DNA from: Brugia malayi
Lineage: Eukaryota; Nematoda; Chromadorea; Rhabditida; Onchocercidae
Direction of reading: 5' to 3'
Assembly: GCF_000002995.4 (NCBI RefSeq)
Contig: NW_025062478.1
Coordinates: forward strand, 9,090,001 to 9,154,000
Length of the DNA: 64,000 nt
The notes under the pieces were generated by a model that saw only the letters and a program-made list of their open reading frames with translations, was not told the DNA's origin and did not search any database. This document shows positions 1 to 12,786 of this stretch, one piece after another (the stretch's first letter is position 1; every line of letters starts with the position of its first letter). A program made the position numbers and the translations under genes.

Positions 1-865
1 TCTTCAATGATATTAGTCAGCATGTTTCAAAGAAATGAATGATTTAGTTTGACCTAAAATTACGTAAATCCACGAGGAATTAGTATGCACATAAATGTCA
101 AAACGATGCGAAATTTTCGTCCTATTCTAGAAACGGAAAAATGGAAGTTAAAAGTGTTCCAGCAAATTTATTCGAATTATAAGTGATTCGAATGTTCTTT
201 CTGTGAGAGAAAGGGTGATTAATGTTTCAGATTAATACTTCAAAAATAGGATTAATTTAATATAAGATAGTGAGACAAAAATGTTCGAATAAGAATAGTG
301 GGACAAGAAATTTCCGATGAGTTGGACATATATTCGATTAGATGCCTGGAGATGAACGAATCTCTCAATAGTTCTTGATCTGAACAGAGTACCGATGGGG
401 GGAAAATAAGCTAGGCGTTGTGTCACCTGTTACATAAGAAGTTAGCAGGGAGGAAATGAAGTGATGGGTAGTTTGGTAGAAGGTTTTCTGAAAGCTTTGT
501 TTTACGAGAGATGCCATCAATATGAATATCGGATGGAAGTCAGATCGATGAACCTTGTAGAATGAAGGTTGTTAGGATATCTGATCTATTTATATAATTT
601 GAAGAATATTGTGCATCTACCCGAAACATAATAAAATTAGTCACTTGGATAAATACACAGAAACACGTTTTGTTCGTCATACATCATGCGGAAATGACGC
701 CAAATTAATATTAACAAAAATTAGCACATAATTATCGATAATCATACAAATTAAGTCATAAATCAGTTTAATAGATTTCCGAAATGATTTCTAGCCTGTC
801 CTAGATACTACGCCACATCTGTTAGCAAAGAAAGCAATGGGTCCTTAATAACATTCTTGCTAGTG
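1..865. other. Gene-free stretch, 3' flank of the Ly6 gene
   Basis: No convincing coding exon was found on either strand. The AT-rich sequence probably holds the 3' UTR and downstream flank of the minus-strand Ly6/QVR gene. The longest open frame, antisense around 232-426, has no recognisable family signal. Confidence 0.5.
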
Positions 866-2231
866 TTACCGCAATGGTAGTGGTAACACTGAGAAGCTAC
901 CAAGAAATGATATCCATGATCGATCATCAATCATAAACAAAGATACGTAACTTAGCGCAACAAGTAATAATACAGCACAAACATTACAAATGAGGACATG
1001 TATGAAGAGCCTATCAGTCATCTCTGACCACATATTCATAAAATCAGATAAATTTTGATAATGAAGAGCAGCGAGAATCACAACTATTACTGATGCTACA
1101 TAGGAGAGGTACAAATGTTTACTCATCCTAGAAGCACCGTTGCATCCGTCGGTATCACAGGATTGTACACATCCAGAATACTGATAACCTTTGTATTTGA
1201 AATGACCGCAGTGAGATATGCGCACAATTTCTGGAAATCAGCAAACAAGGAATAAATCACTTGCAATAATGACATATTGTTGTTTCTTTATAAGCTAATT
1301 AAGTAGCTTACATAACGAAGTATTTTATAAAGCATAGTGATTCTGCCATATGGAAAGGTATGCAAATGAAATTGCGCCGTTTATGAAGTATGGCTTACTT
1401 TTATTTTTTAAATCATTCCATCTTTCTTTAGAAATATCATCTGGGGATTTGCTCCAAAAAGAAAGAGAAAACAACTAAGGTATATTATGTATTCCAACTT
1501 CATTCTCCTGCAGTACCAAAACTTATGAAATTGTTATTGCATAGGTAGGAGGTACCTGTATCTGCAGTGAAAGTACCCGAATCCAGTGCACAGGTTCGAA
1601 TTACCATAGTTTGTGACACATCGTCTACTGCAAATATCGAAATTAACATATCACATATATAATATGGGTAACATAAAATGAATGGTATGAATGACATTTA
1701 CGTCAGTTTTGATTCATTCACATAAGTTTAAGTCATTTTTTTTCAAACTAATTCCAACAATGATGAGAGATACTATCATACTTCGATGTCCATTCACTTT
1801 GATGCAATGGTCAGCAGGAAACAAGCCTTGGCGCTTTTTCTTGAGGGCCCAACAAGGATAGTGGTAGTTGCTCACACCAATTCTATTCAATTCTTTGTGG
1901 AATATGGTCGAGTTGAATGTGTCCTCACAGGTTGGATCCGATCCATTAAATGAGAAACACACGAAACAACCGATACTGTTCACCTCTGCAGAAAAAAAGT
2001 AGCTAATTGAGAAATACTCCATGTGCTCCAGTTAATATGACTAATTCGTATTTCAGCAAAAACTTATTTCCATCTTGCAATGCAGTATCATGCACATTCA
2101 AAAAAGTTGGGGTCAAAGGTGAAATGAAATGATGGTTTTCACTTACCTTGCATTACTATCATAACAATGAATAGGAATTGGCCGATTCTTCGTATCGGCT
2201 TGTCCACTAAAGAACTTATGCAAGGCGCCAT
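866..2231 (-). CDS. Ly6/QVR-type three-finger domain protein
   Basis: Four coding exons are inferred: 2147-2231, 1985-1782, 1627-1556 and 1230-866, giving 241 residues. The start ATG at 2231 opens a short hydrophobic leader (about residues 17-28). The first Cys pair is CFVC (35-38), followed by SFNGSDPTCEDTFN, YPCW, GLFPADHCIKVNG, VIRTCALDSGTF, ISHCG and the closing CVQSCDTDGCN (141-151). This cysteine spacing and the GLFPA..CIK block match the insect/nematode UPAR/Ly6 (quiver/sleepless-like) families, which are extracellular, usually GPI-anchored proteins that modulate channels or receptors or act at septate junctions. Splice phases agree at all three introns. The tail is odd: it has two hydrophobic stretches (160-176 and 195-221) where one GPI signal would be expected. 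The specific subfamily and function are not known. Confidence 0.87.
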
Positions 2232-3740
2232 ACACGCCTTACACTAAGGGCCAGAAAACGTTTGGACGTTATACCAATTATTTGAATAGGCTACTTGTAT
2301 AAGCAACTAATCATCTGTTAAATGATCGGACTGATAATCTTTTCCGTAGTTACAAGGCACTGCCAACGATTGTAGTGATAATATTAGAGGAATTTAGAGC
2401 AGAGAGAGGGGTAGCTACTGATAACTCGGGATGAAATGCCGAGCGGGCGTCCCCCTCCCCCTACACAACAAATTCGCATTGTCACTTCAACGTAGATCCT
2501 TTCTTCAAAAAACATTAAAAAACGTCGTCGAAAATATGTCGCGAAATTATTGCTTGTCTCTTCCTATATTACCACCAAAATGAATTGATAATCTGAAAGT
2601 GAACTTGAATGATTAATGCACTTTGAAGTGCTTCAACTTAGCTTTGCCGTAGCTGAAAATCTTCGAAAATGAATCAGGAATTTGAAGTGATCCAAAAAAT
2701 CTTTCACTGAAAGAAATCTAATACGAGCAGTTAAAATTATTTTGAATTACAATGAATCTGGCTAACTAATTATTTAACACCTCTTATTGATAAGGTAATG
2801 CACAAACCCTACATCAGTTTCTGAGATATTCATGATATCAATATCAAATTACATTGTTTTAAGTATTTGCTGGTAAATTTATCAATTTTACATCATAATT
2901 TATAAATAAGTGGTCAACAGAGCAATTTAATTAAAGACAAATTCTTCAAATTAGCACAAAGAAATTAAAAAATATCACAAGACATGGGATGTTTCATTGG
3001 GAAAAAGTTGAAGATGTAGTAGGAGTACTAAATGGTACATCCTCAAAACTGCTTATCTATTTAAGATCTACTTACTTGAAGTGGATCAATCATAAGTTGA
3101 CAATAACCAATCAACGGGTCCTTTCTAGGATGAATTTTTAGAGATAGTCTTACGGACTCATAGAACCTAATAGTATATGTTAATGTTGTAAAATGTCTTT
3201 TCTCACTGCACTAAATTGAAATATGAAAGTGAAAGTCCCTTATCAATCTTCTCTTTTCATTTTATGAACAGATTAGCTTAATGTTTTTGACAAGAGTGCA
3301 CAGAAGAGACATTTATCTCCTATCTTATATCTTGTTATCATGATCTAACTATCACCGTATCATACTGAAAGTAAATCAAGAATTGGAAATGACTGTGTTG
3401 CATAGCGATTATTTATAACTTCAGTTGAGGATGAGCGATGAGTCAGACTTCTTTTAACTTTATTACCAATGGCATCATTAGGAATAGAAAAGTGAGTGAT
3501 AAGAAGAATGGAATGATAAGAGAGCAATTGATAGAAATATATAGGAGAAAAAGCATTCCATAGATTCATGTCATTTTGTTCACTGTTCAATTTATTTCAC
3601 TAAAAACTGATAGAGATGACAAAATTCAATGATGCAAAACAGATTGAAAGGGATTGGAAGAAAATTCAGTGAAAGCCAGAGTTCTTCATTATTCATAAAT
3701 AACAGAAGGGATCAATAGAATGAATGGCAGTAGTGACGAT

Positions 3741-3765
3741 GAAATGAAATGAAATGAAATGAAAT
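3741..3765. repeat. (GAAAT)5 microsatellite
   Basis: Five uninterrupted copies of the pentamer GAAAT are visible. It is intergenic. Confidence 0.95.
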
Positions 3766-5221
3766 ACAGAAGAGCATTTAGGACTAAAAAAAAAAATGAA
3801 CAAATTTTGAACTGAACTATTTCCTAGAGAAGTGTGAAGAATAGGATGGATTGAAATAATTGAAGGCAGAGAAGGGTATTCAAATATGGAATATTCGATT
3901 AAAATAATAGAGAAAATTATTATAATAAAGAGAGGAAAATATGTGGGAAGCGTATCAGAAATTAATTATTCCAAAAGATATGAATTAATAACTGCAATTG
4001 AAAACAGAAGGATTAATGTATAATAGCAATGATGAATGATCGATATTTGATAACAACAGACCTGGACATACTCTTTCTCCTTGAGATTCATCAATAATAA
4101 TCCAACAAAAACTTAAATTTGAATGTTTTATTACCTGCGGAAAGCTAAGTGATTATTATGATATTTAATCTTTTACTAAATGTAATAATTCATCAAATGA
4201 TTGTCACATAGACGCTGATCTAATAGAATTATTCAGGATGTTACAAATTCTAAACAATTGAAAAAAATAAAAGAAAAAAAAAACCTCAAACACTTCCACT
4301 TAGAAGGTTTTAGAAATTGAGTAAGCAATTCTGAAAATTGCTTGTGCTAGTGAAGAAGCTAATACCTATAATCTTTCGAGTTGCAGAAGGCATCTTAAAA
4401 GTAAACATCTTTTAGCCATATATAATTTCAGAAGGATAATCTTCCGGAAAATAAAAGAAAAACCGGAACAGGTAAAGCATTGTTCCGCTTCTTTTCAACT
4501 TTTCCATACATCAAAAAAAAATAAGCAAAATCACTGCAATATATGTATATTCCAAGTAAACTTTGCATTGCAAAGAGTAAAGTTAGATGATATTCTGTCA
4601 AAAAAGGATGATTATTAGACTGCCTGAAGTAATCAAATGTCATATAAAGCGGTATATATTCGTACAATATGTCTATCGAAAGTTATGCGTATTTTCTGTC
4701 TGATAAGTTCTCTTCGACTGGTTGCTAAAATAGGTAATAAACAAAGAAGCATGGAATAAGCCAAGAAGAGAATATTATATGTTAGTCGAGCTAAAAAACC
4801 CTCGGATAATATAGCTTCTTCATCATCCCAATCAACATCAAATAGTTTCAGTGGTGCATTGAAGCATTGAAGTTAACTGCAGACGTTCGTGTCTGCACAG
4901 ACATCAAAAATAAAGGGATGAAAAGAGGCTTGAATTTCAAAATTTGTTTATAACATAGTATTTCAATAGAGAAAAAGGATAGTGCAGAGAGGGATGAAAG
5001 AGAATGTTGTCACCTAAATGATAAGATAAAAGGGAAAAGTAGGAAAGGAGAAGTTTGAAGATCAAGACCAAGGAAAGATGGATGGATGGATACAGTGACA
5101 GAGGGAAGAGAATGAAGCAATGGTACCTGTCTACTTGTCAACTCTTTCTCTTTGTATTTTGGCGACGAAAGAGTCTGTTGTCAGCCAGATACACTCTTTA
5201 GATACTTAGTCTTGGCCTGAC

Positions 5222-5243
5222 TCATTCACTCACTCACTCACAC
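5222..5243. repeat. (CACT)n microsatellite
   Basis: A tetranucleotide CACT/TCAC run lies upstream of the GTA-repeat tract. A shorter GATG run lies nearby at 5077-5092. Confidence 0.9.
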
Positions 5244-5335
5244 AAGCCAACAAACTAGTGGCATATGGCGTAACTTCAGACTCTTACTGCAAATGTGATA
5301 AATTCAAACTATAGCTGCAATAAATCGATTCGAAA

Positions 5336-5405
5336 AGCAGTAGTAGTAGCAGTAGCAGTAGTATTATTAGTAGTGGTACTGCTATTATTAGTACTGATGA
5401 TAGCA
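5336..5405. repeat. Imperfect GTA/GCA trinucleotide tract
   Basis: Degenerate GTA/GCA/TTA triplets follow one another for about 70 bases. A plus-strand frame through it reads as a Val/Leu-rich run, which is a translation artefact of the repeat and not evidence of a membrane protein. Confidence 0.85.
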
Positions 5406-6137
5406 GTTTCAGAAGACGTCATTCAGAACAGCATTTTCTCCTTAACCGGCACAACCAGTCACCGATTCCATCATATCATCATCACACGTACCGCTTTCTC
5501 TATTTCAATGCATTTCAATGATATCCACGTCATATTTAAATATCACCAATAATCCATATAATCTATAATATCGCCCCTCTTTCCTAACCTTCAGATCTTC
5601 ATTCACGCACCTGCACTCACTTCAAAAATCGAAGACATTCGTACTACATCTTGGATCATTCCTAGAAAAGTAACATCAAAGGAAAATTTTGACATTCTTA
5701 CCTCAATGGTAAAAGTATCAATTTCACCGAGTACTGTATAATTCCTCATCTTTTCAATGCTAAATCAGACTGCAAATGGCGAATCAAATAAGTGGTAAAT
5801 GTTATGATTCTCGAAAAATACACTAAGAGGTTCATATACTTCTAATTCCCAACTACAATCATTGACCATTATTCTCTGCTTTGCATTACAGTAACCCATC
5901 AGAACTGTAGCATTCATTTACCTGATAAACATACGGCATAGTAGTTTATCTCGTATACAACTCATAAATATAATCTGAAACATTTATAAAACCGTGTTCG
6001 ATGTTTAATTAAAGTTGTCTTGCTGATTGTGTATACTTATTTATTCCATAATGTCGCCACTGTTTCTCACGAACAAACGCTTTACTAACAAGGAATCGAT
6101 TGTCATAAACGACCAATAAATAATTTATTAATCCTCA

Positions 6138-9100
6138 TCATATATCACTTTCTCCAACTTCATCACTATCCCAACTTGATCGAGTTCGGACAACATTTCC
6201 ATCTGATACGTCACTAGCTCGCTGAGCCTTTATGTATTCATTTCTTCTGTAAGCACATTTTTCCAGTTCATAAAATGGCTTCACATTTGTTTCCTGTTCT
6301 TTATTTTGCCACTCATCAGGCGTTTCCTCCATTTGGCCACCAATCTTCTCGTTGTTCTTGGCAATAAGATCTTTAATACTATCCTCTTCTTGCAATGTAC
6401 CCTGTCGTTCAAAATTAAGGATAAATAAAGCACAGAAAAGATTATCACACTAAAATTAAACATAGAATTTGACGTACATTATTTAAACCAAGAAATCATA
6501 AGCAACCAAAAACAAGACCAAAAAAAGAGAAAAATACGCAGTCACTTGCTTCTTCTTTCCTTCTTATTAATTTCATTAAACAAATAAAGATCTCACTTTC
6601 AGTAGATCTAAGTTATTTCCTTTGGATTCTTTTTGCGACACTTTCACATCTTTTTGCTTGAAGTCGCTTTCATCATTTAAATTCAATTTGGAAATACAGG
6701 GAATGATGCTTCCATTTGTCACGCTCTGATCTTTTGATTCATCTGCATAATTTTCACATTTTAATTGAAACTTAGACATAAGTGAGGAATAAGAGATTAG
6801 TTTTGATAAGGACTTTGTTTTTGCGATATGGATAATGGAGATGGTTTACTTATTTTGCAAAGAACATCTAAAAAACAACCTGGACAAGAAGCGTGGAATG
6901 GTTCCGTATTCTTTGTACAATTTTCCGCTTCTGATATTATCTGCAAATCATTTCATAGAGGTCAGTTATCAGTAGAGAAAAACAGGAAAAGAAAATATAA
7001 CTATACCATCAAATCAAGTTCAGTCGGTCTCGGTGGTTCCACCATGTAGCATAAATCGTTTGGAGAAATCCAAGAAAACCCGCGTTTAGCTCGTGACTCA
7101 AATACCGAAGACTTATTAAGGCCACAACCAAGCGAACCTAGCAATGACATCGTACTTATTTGACTGTCAGTTAGTCCACCTATAAGCCTTTGTCGTAATG
7201 GCTCATGAATGGATGCATCCCATGGCATAAGCCTGAAAATTTTCCAACTAACTTTTTTCACCGCTAATCTAAACCTAATAAAGCATACTAGATCTAGATC
7301 TAGAGTGACGAGAAGTCTGATTGGTGAGTGAAAGAGAACCCCAAAATAATAAACGAATGTTGCAACTATCTGTTTTATTTGGATAAATTGATTGCATTGA
7401 AAATTCCAAAAGTCGAAATCCAAGTGATGAATATATATTAACATGACTAAAGAAATACTGTGTAACACCCACCTAATGGCATTTGCATCGTCCACGTCAA
7501 CTGGTTCATATATAACAGACCGACTTTTCCTACAAAATATTTTCACATCATAAAAATGAAAAATGCTCCAAATTGTTTTATACTATATGCTATTTACATA
7601 TTAGTAAAATCAGGTCTTTACCCTCAGAGCACATCATTCATCATAAGAATGATATGGTTTGAGGTGAAAAGACATAATTTTGCAAAGAAAATTTTGTTTA
7701 CTTAATAAGTTCGCTGGCACGTAATCTATATAATTCTCTGTTATCACGAAGTAATGTTGCTGCTTCGGTGTTAACGCATGTCGCTGGGTTTGAATCAAAT
7801 GTGAAAAATGTCCTCTGAAAATTAACAAAATTCGTTTATTGAAAAAAAAAAAAAAAATCGCCTGCTTGTTTGATTTTTCTCTTTTTATCCTTACAACAAC
7901 TAACGTATGGTATAATTTATGATAGTTTACTACGATTTTAAAATAATGCTACTACGTCACCTTCTAATTGAACCTTTTTCACAAAGTAAAATCAAAATAA
8001 ACAGATGCAGTATATACCTGTACAATAAGCAAAATGTGGTAGAGATGATGCTGATCAGATTTCCAACCGTCAACAAAATACTTTTTCAAATCTAGTTCTC
8101 GCGTAGCTGGATTAACATGTGGATGAAACACGTCCAAATCGAAAACTACTGTCTGTAAAAACATAAAAGGATGAAATATAAATTATAGTTCCTAATAAAA
8201 TGATAACGGTACCGTAAGTTTCTAAACTTCAATGATGGTTGCATTTCATGGGTTCCCATAAGATTTTTTTCAGTAATGAATGTTTCTATGTCAAATCCAC
8301 TTATAATATACTAAAGATTTCAGCTTTCGGTTGATAAAAAATGATGTATGAGATAAAAAACCTTATAAACTTTAACAAATAGCAATATGAAATGTGTTAC
8401 CGGTAACTCCGCCGATGGAAAATCCATGGGAAGATGCAAAGTGAAGCGAATAATAGCACCAGCATAGACACCCCGTCGAATAAACAACAAACCGAACCAT
8501 TCTAAAACAGGGTAAAATGCAACTGATCAAAAAGCAGATTATTCAAGACAAATTCAAAACTGAAGTGTTAGTCCAGCTGTTCATACATCTGCCTCCATAA
8601 ATGATGAAATATACACAATACACAACAGCAGTATCTATGATGAAATAAGTTTCACCAACACAAACACAACACAAACAAATTTAAAGTTCAGACAATAAAC
8701 AAAGAAAAGAACATATTGGTCAGTGTTATGATTTGTGAGGCTAGCTTATATGCAATAAAGGTTTTTTTTTTTCTTTTGTTACGTCCAATATGATTTACGT
8801 AAAACATTCCGCAACTAAAGATTTTGTTCCTCATAAGACAATATTACAGAATGAAATGTTAATGCCATATTTAATGATGCACTAAAACATACACTCTAAC
8901 AGATACATATGGAGGAAAGAACAGTATCGAATTACCGAACTTGTTTCGAGCACTCGGTACTGCATATAAACCATCTATTGGATCTCGGCAAATCATCGCA
9001 CTGTAACAAGTATTATGAATAATATATAAATATATGGAAAATTATACAAAACTTACTACTCAGACATGATAATATGCTCGGTAATCAGCTCCCGTGATAA

Positions 9101-9202
9101 TTGGAGCGGTTCACTTGGCGCCATCTCGGTAGCAATCTCGACACCTTCGGTATCCCCGAAATCACTTCTTGATGGAAGAAACAAACTGTTCCGACGTTTC
9201 AT
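6138..9202 (-). CDS. AKTIP: AKTIP/FTS inactive E2-like protein
   Basis: Nine exons are inferred: 9202-9057, 9000-8936, 8501-8401, 8152-8018, 7814-7702, 7529-7473, 7232-7007, 6770-6597 and 6401-6138, for 426 residues with every junction in phase. From about residue 38 it follows the AKTIP UBC-like fold: LITEHIIMSEYAMICR, GLYAVPSARN, WFGLLFIRRGVYAG, LHLPMDFPSAELP, then VVFDLDVFHPHVNPATRELDL and WKSDQHHLYHILLIVQ. As in human AKTIP, the usual catalytic Cys after the FHP motif (113-115) is absent, so it should not charge ubiquitin. In animals this protein binds Hook and FHIP proteins (FHF complex) and links cargo to dynein. A WDASIHEPLRQRL segment matches the post-UBC part of the family. An acidic, Lys-rich tail of about 145 residues, encoded by the last two exons plus the end of exon 7, makes it longer than human AKTIP (292). 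The acceptor of exon 8 (tctaag) is weak. Confidence 0.9.
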
Positions 9203-9983
9203 ACGAATAAGAGTGACAAAAATTCCTTGTCCACAAAATATTTTAATTGCCACAGCCTATAGCCATGTTTCTGACTAATCGGAATAACGAAGAGCACTCT
9301 TAAACAAATATGTTAAAGTAATTGGTTATTTAATGAACTAAATTGTTCGTGAAAATAAAATAAAATATATAAAATAATCGAAGCACTAGAATCCTCTAAC
9401 ATCCTCAAAGACTAGGTTAGGAAACTATGAACAAACCGATGCAATAAATGAGTTAACACAATTCTAATTTAATCGGTTATATACGGGGCAGACTGCACAG
9501 AAAGCACCAGATCATCGTTATTTAGTAAGCAATCATAAAAACTAGGATTTCATGGAATTCAGTGACTAGAATTTCGGCATTTAGATTAGATCAACAACAT
9601 TCACTGGAACAGTGATGTATAATAACACAAAACCACCCAAAGGCTGCTTGCAGGCTAGCATACAAATTATGTTGTTAATAATGATAAAAAAAGATTCTTT
9701 ATTTCATATTATATAACATGATACAGCGAATCGCATACAAAAAGAAAAACATTATCAGCAAGATTCAATCGCTGAATCATTTAAACTTTCATGCATACGA
9801 TACAGATCGCATCTTAATGAATACAAATTGTAATAACCTATCTATGTAAATGATTAATAACTAAAAAGATCCCGTCTCGGCAACAAAAGTTCAAAAGCTA
9901 AGCCCCTTCGGAATACAAACTATTCTAGTTTGCTCTCACAAAATGGTACAAATATAACTTCACTGATCTGTTAATAGAATATA
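9203..9983. other. Intergenic spacer
   Basis: About 780 bases lie between the 3' end of the unrecognised membrane protein gene and the start of the AKTIP gene, both on the minus strand. The spacing is too large for a classic nematode operon. An AATAAA-type signal on the minus strand is present near 9700. No coding exon was seen. Confidence 0.5.
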
Positions 9984-11477
9984 TTACTTTCGACCTGGCG
10001 GGACGTATCCAGCATAAATACCCACTGGCTTCTGTGCAAGTAATGTCGGAATACTGAGAAGGACGGACATTAGTGGTATTATTGCGAGTATTTTAGCTAT
10101 CTTGCTAAGGAGAGCAGACAAAGGTAGCGCATTTTCGGGTGCCATACCTTTCAACTCGGTGTTAATCTGAAAAAGACGATTTATGCATTTTGTTGTAGAC
10201 AAAAAAAAGAAAAACCAAGAAAGGAATGACTTCATAAACCCGTCCCATAAGTAAAGAGTTACAGAAATAAACTAAAATCGACCAAGTTTATACCAGACGA
10301 CTGAAAAAGTGACGTGCAGCCTCCAACTCAGTCAGAAATGCAGTGAAACTCAGTTCATGAAACTGCGTAGAAGTAGTGTTTCTTAATGCACTTCAAACGA
10401 GTCAAAACTTCCTAAATTTTTGTGGAAATTCTTTAAGCTTTTCCCAGTAGAGAAAGGAACATTGGAAAACGGATAAAAATTATTAATTGGATGAACAATA
10501 GAAAAAACTGACGGCAAACTTATTGCAAAATTAGAATCTACTACAGGAATTGAATTCCTTATATAATAGGAATAAAAAAAGCATATCTCTCTGTCTTGAA
10601 CTTTTACTGTTCAACGCACTAAGTTTAATTTTCAAGAGGATTTCTAATTTTTTAAGAGCATTTCTAAGAGGATTCGAAACATTAACTTACAAAGAATTGC
10701 TGGGATATTTCATGCAATCCTGGTTTGTAGAGACCATATTTGCCCATCACAAGCTTACCTACTTTCGTTCCTTCCGGTAGTTTTGGCAACAGACGTCCTC
10801 CTACCTGAAAAGTACTTAATATTGAAAACCAACATATCTGTAGGGAAAAAATTATAACTCCAAAATAACCGGAAAGTATTAAATGCTAAATGTTAAAACA
10901 TTGAGCACAATTCCATGAAGAATAAGTAGTACATAGGGTATAATACTCAACTGCAATGCAAAGTTTTCATTTTTACAACAATAATAAATTAGAACTAACG
11001 CCTAGTTGCCATTCGGTATGAACAAGCGGATTCCATTCAAGAACAGGAGGTGGTTTCTTCCCAGAAATTCCACTGCCAGTAGCTCCTCCACCTACGGTTA
11101 TTTCAGGAACAACAGAAGCCTTAATACTTGTATGCAGTGAGCCAACCTGTTGACACTCTTGACTGCTTAGACCGATACTCCACTTTACATTGGCTACATC
11201 ACATTCTCGAAGTATTTTACTTGGCACACTAACCCCTTGTGACAATCCAACCTTCAAATAAACAGTTTTACACAACGCTGACATAAATACTTATATACTT
11301 CAATTCTCATTTTTCTATCTACTTTATTTTGCGCAACTTCTATCTTTTACGAACGGATTAACCTCAAAAATCAAGTCCTGTCAACAAATACTTGCAAAAT
11401 TTATCTACCTCTGGTAGTGCGGTCTCTGATACCGGAAGTAAACGATTGGCAAATGGAGAAAAGCGAAAACGTACCAT
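9984..11477 (-). CDS. Unrecognised protein with C-terminal membrane segment
   Basis: Five exons are inferred: 11477-11409, 11251-11000, 10804-10691, 10362-10294 and 10166-9984, giving 228 residues with all junctions in phase 0. I do not recognise the family. Visible features are an N-terminus with MVRFRFSPFANRLLPV, a Gly-rich linker (GGGATGSGISGKKPPP), a block LPEGTKVGKLVMGKYGLYK, and a single hydrophobic segment at about 191-211 followed by a short tail AQKPVGIYAGYVPPGRK. A tail-anchored or single-pass topology is likely. An alternative in-frame start at 11284 (MSALCKTVYLK) would replace the first exon. Coding status rests on consistent splicing and ordered composition, not on homology. The gene runs divergently from VPS72. 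Confidence 0.72.
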
Positions 11478-12786
11478 CGATTCCAATCAAATGGTAACCT
11501 AGAATATGGTTGTGTAGTGCAACAGGTCATAATTCGAAGGTACTTCATTAAAAACCCATTGTAATAGCAAAGAGGACAATACATCATTCTCGGATCTTTT
11601 TATTTACTGTCAACTAGTACTTCTCGATAATTAATGACTTTTAAGAAGAGAATAGCAATGGTAGTAGCCTCTGAACACTTTCTGATTATGATGCCTATGG
11701 CTATTGGGTGAAAGTAATTCTCAATTTTCTTCTAGCAATTTGATGAATAGCATATAAATTCAATGCCTATCTTTCTATTACTACATTTTATACAAGAGAA
11801 TAGCCTGACACGTTGTTCTCAATACGATGATTTATCAGCCTGTTTGGTTTATTAGTGTACATATTATATCCTTTTGGTACAATCTAAAGGCCAAAAGACT
11901 ATCGCGAAAGTAAGCCAAGAACCGCAGGAGCCAACTGCGCCCCGCACAACAGAATACCGTCCGGTCAATCTTGCGACAGTCAGTCTTGTGACAGTTCCTT
12001 TCAGTAGCAGTTAATGTACCAGGAACTTGAGGAATAGCATGGGAGAGATAGCAGAGATGGATGAGATTTAACATATAAAATATAAATGGAGATGCTAGAG
12101 ATTAAAAAAGATAAATCGGAAATAACGCTTCAAGATAAGGTCCAGAGACAAATGACGTCGAGAAATATAGCGATTTTTGAGAGACAGCAGAGATTGATGT
12201 AATTTAAAATATAGGATGTTTCTAGGAAGCAGAGCTGTGGCAGAGATTAAAAATGTAACTTGAATCAATATACGCCACGTGGGAGTCAGGGATGGAGAGA
12301 AAGGAAAAGAATCAGACGTGTTTCGAAAGATTCAAACCGCTAATTTGTAATTTTCATTATTATTTCGAGATGACTTTGTTTTTGTTTACATATTTAGTAA
12401 GGTCGTCTGTTACGCTAGGAATCGACGATTGAGTTGTAGAAATGCAGAATCTTTAGCGGAAGTTTATGAAGTGAAATAACATATTGTTAGAAATTGAAAG
12501 TATTCAAGAGTTAAGGAAATTTATTAGCAAAGAACTGCTATAGTGCTGTTTAACTGTGACTGAAGATTTCATTCAACTCTTTTGTATTACCAAACTTGAT
12601 TATTTTATATAATGAGGTGTAATATAACTGTTAGATGGTTTTAGATAATTCTCTGATAATATGTAGTTTTATTTAGATTGATGTTATAACTTGTCGATTT
12701 CTTTTTAGGTTGTAGAAGAGAGAAAGAGAAAAACTTAAAGTGGTGATAAAAAAGAGTCTGAAGGTGAGGAAGAATAGAAAGAAGAA
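11478..12786. promoter_or_regulatory. Divergent intergenic region between two genes
   Basis: This 1.3 kb lies between the start of a minus-strand gene and VPS72 on the plus strand, so both promoters should be here. A GC-richer patch at about 11920-12020 stands out, and a palindromic CACGTG E-box sits near 12274-12282. No conserved coding exon was found; an antisense open frame at 11835-12074 looks non-coding. Confidence 0.45.

Larger units (their letters stand above)
2232..6137. other. Intergenic stretch with simple repeats
   Basis: About 3.9 kb separate the Ly6 gene start from the AKTIP gene end, and no supported gene was found. There are several microsatellites (3741-3765, 5077-5092, 5222-5243, 5336-5405) and a locally GC-richer patch near 2395-2470 just upstream of the Ly6 gene that could be promoter-proximal. 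Short open frames here look like chance or repeat translations. Confidence 0.5.

Noticed and set aside
5295..5552. Plus-strand frame with a Val/Leu-rich hydrophobic run
   Set aside because: The hydrophobic run is the translation of a GTA/TTA triplet repeat, and no splice partners or family signal support it.
11835..12074. GC-richer minus-strand frame with several Cys and Arg
   Set aside because: Cysteine spacing matches no domain and no in-phase exon partners were found. More likely promoter-proximal DNA between divergent genes.
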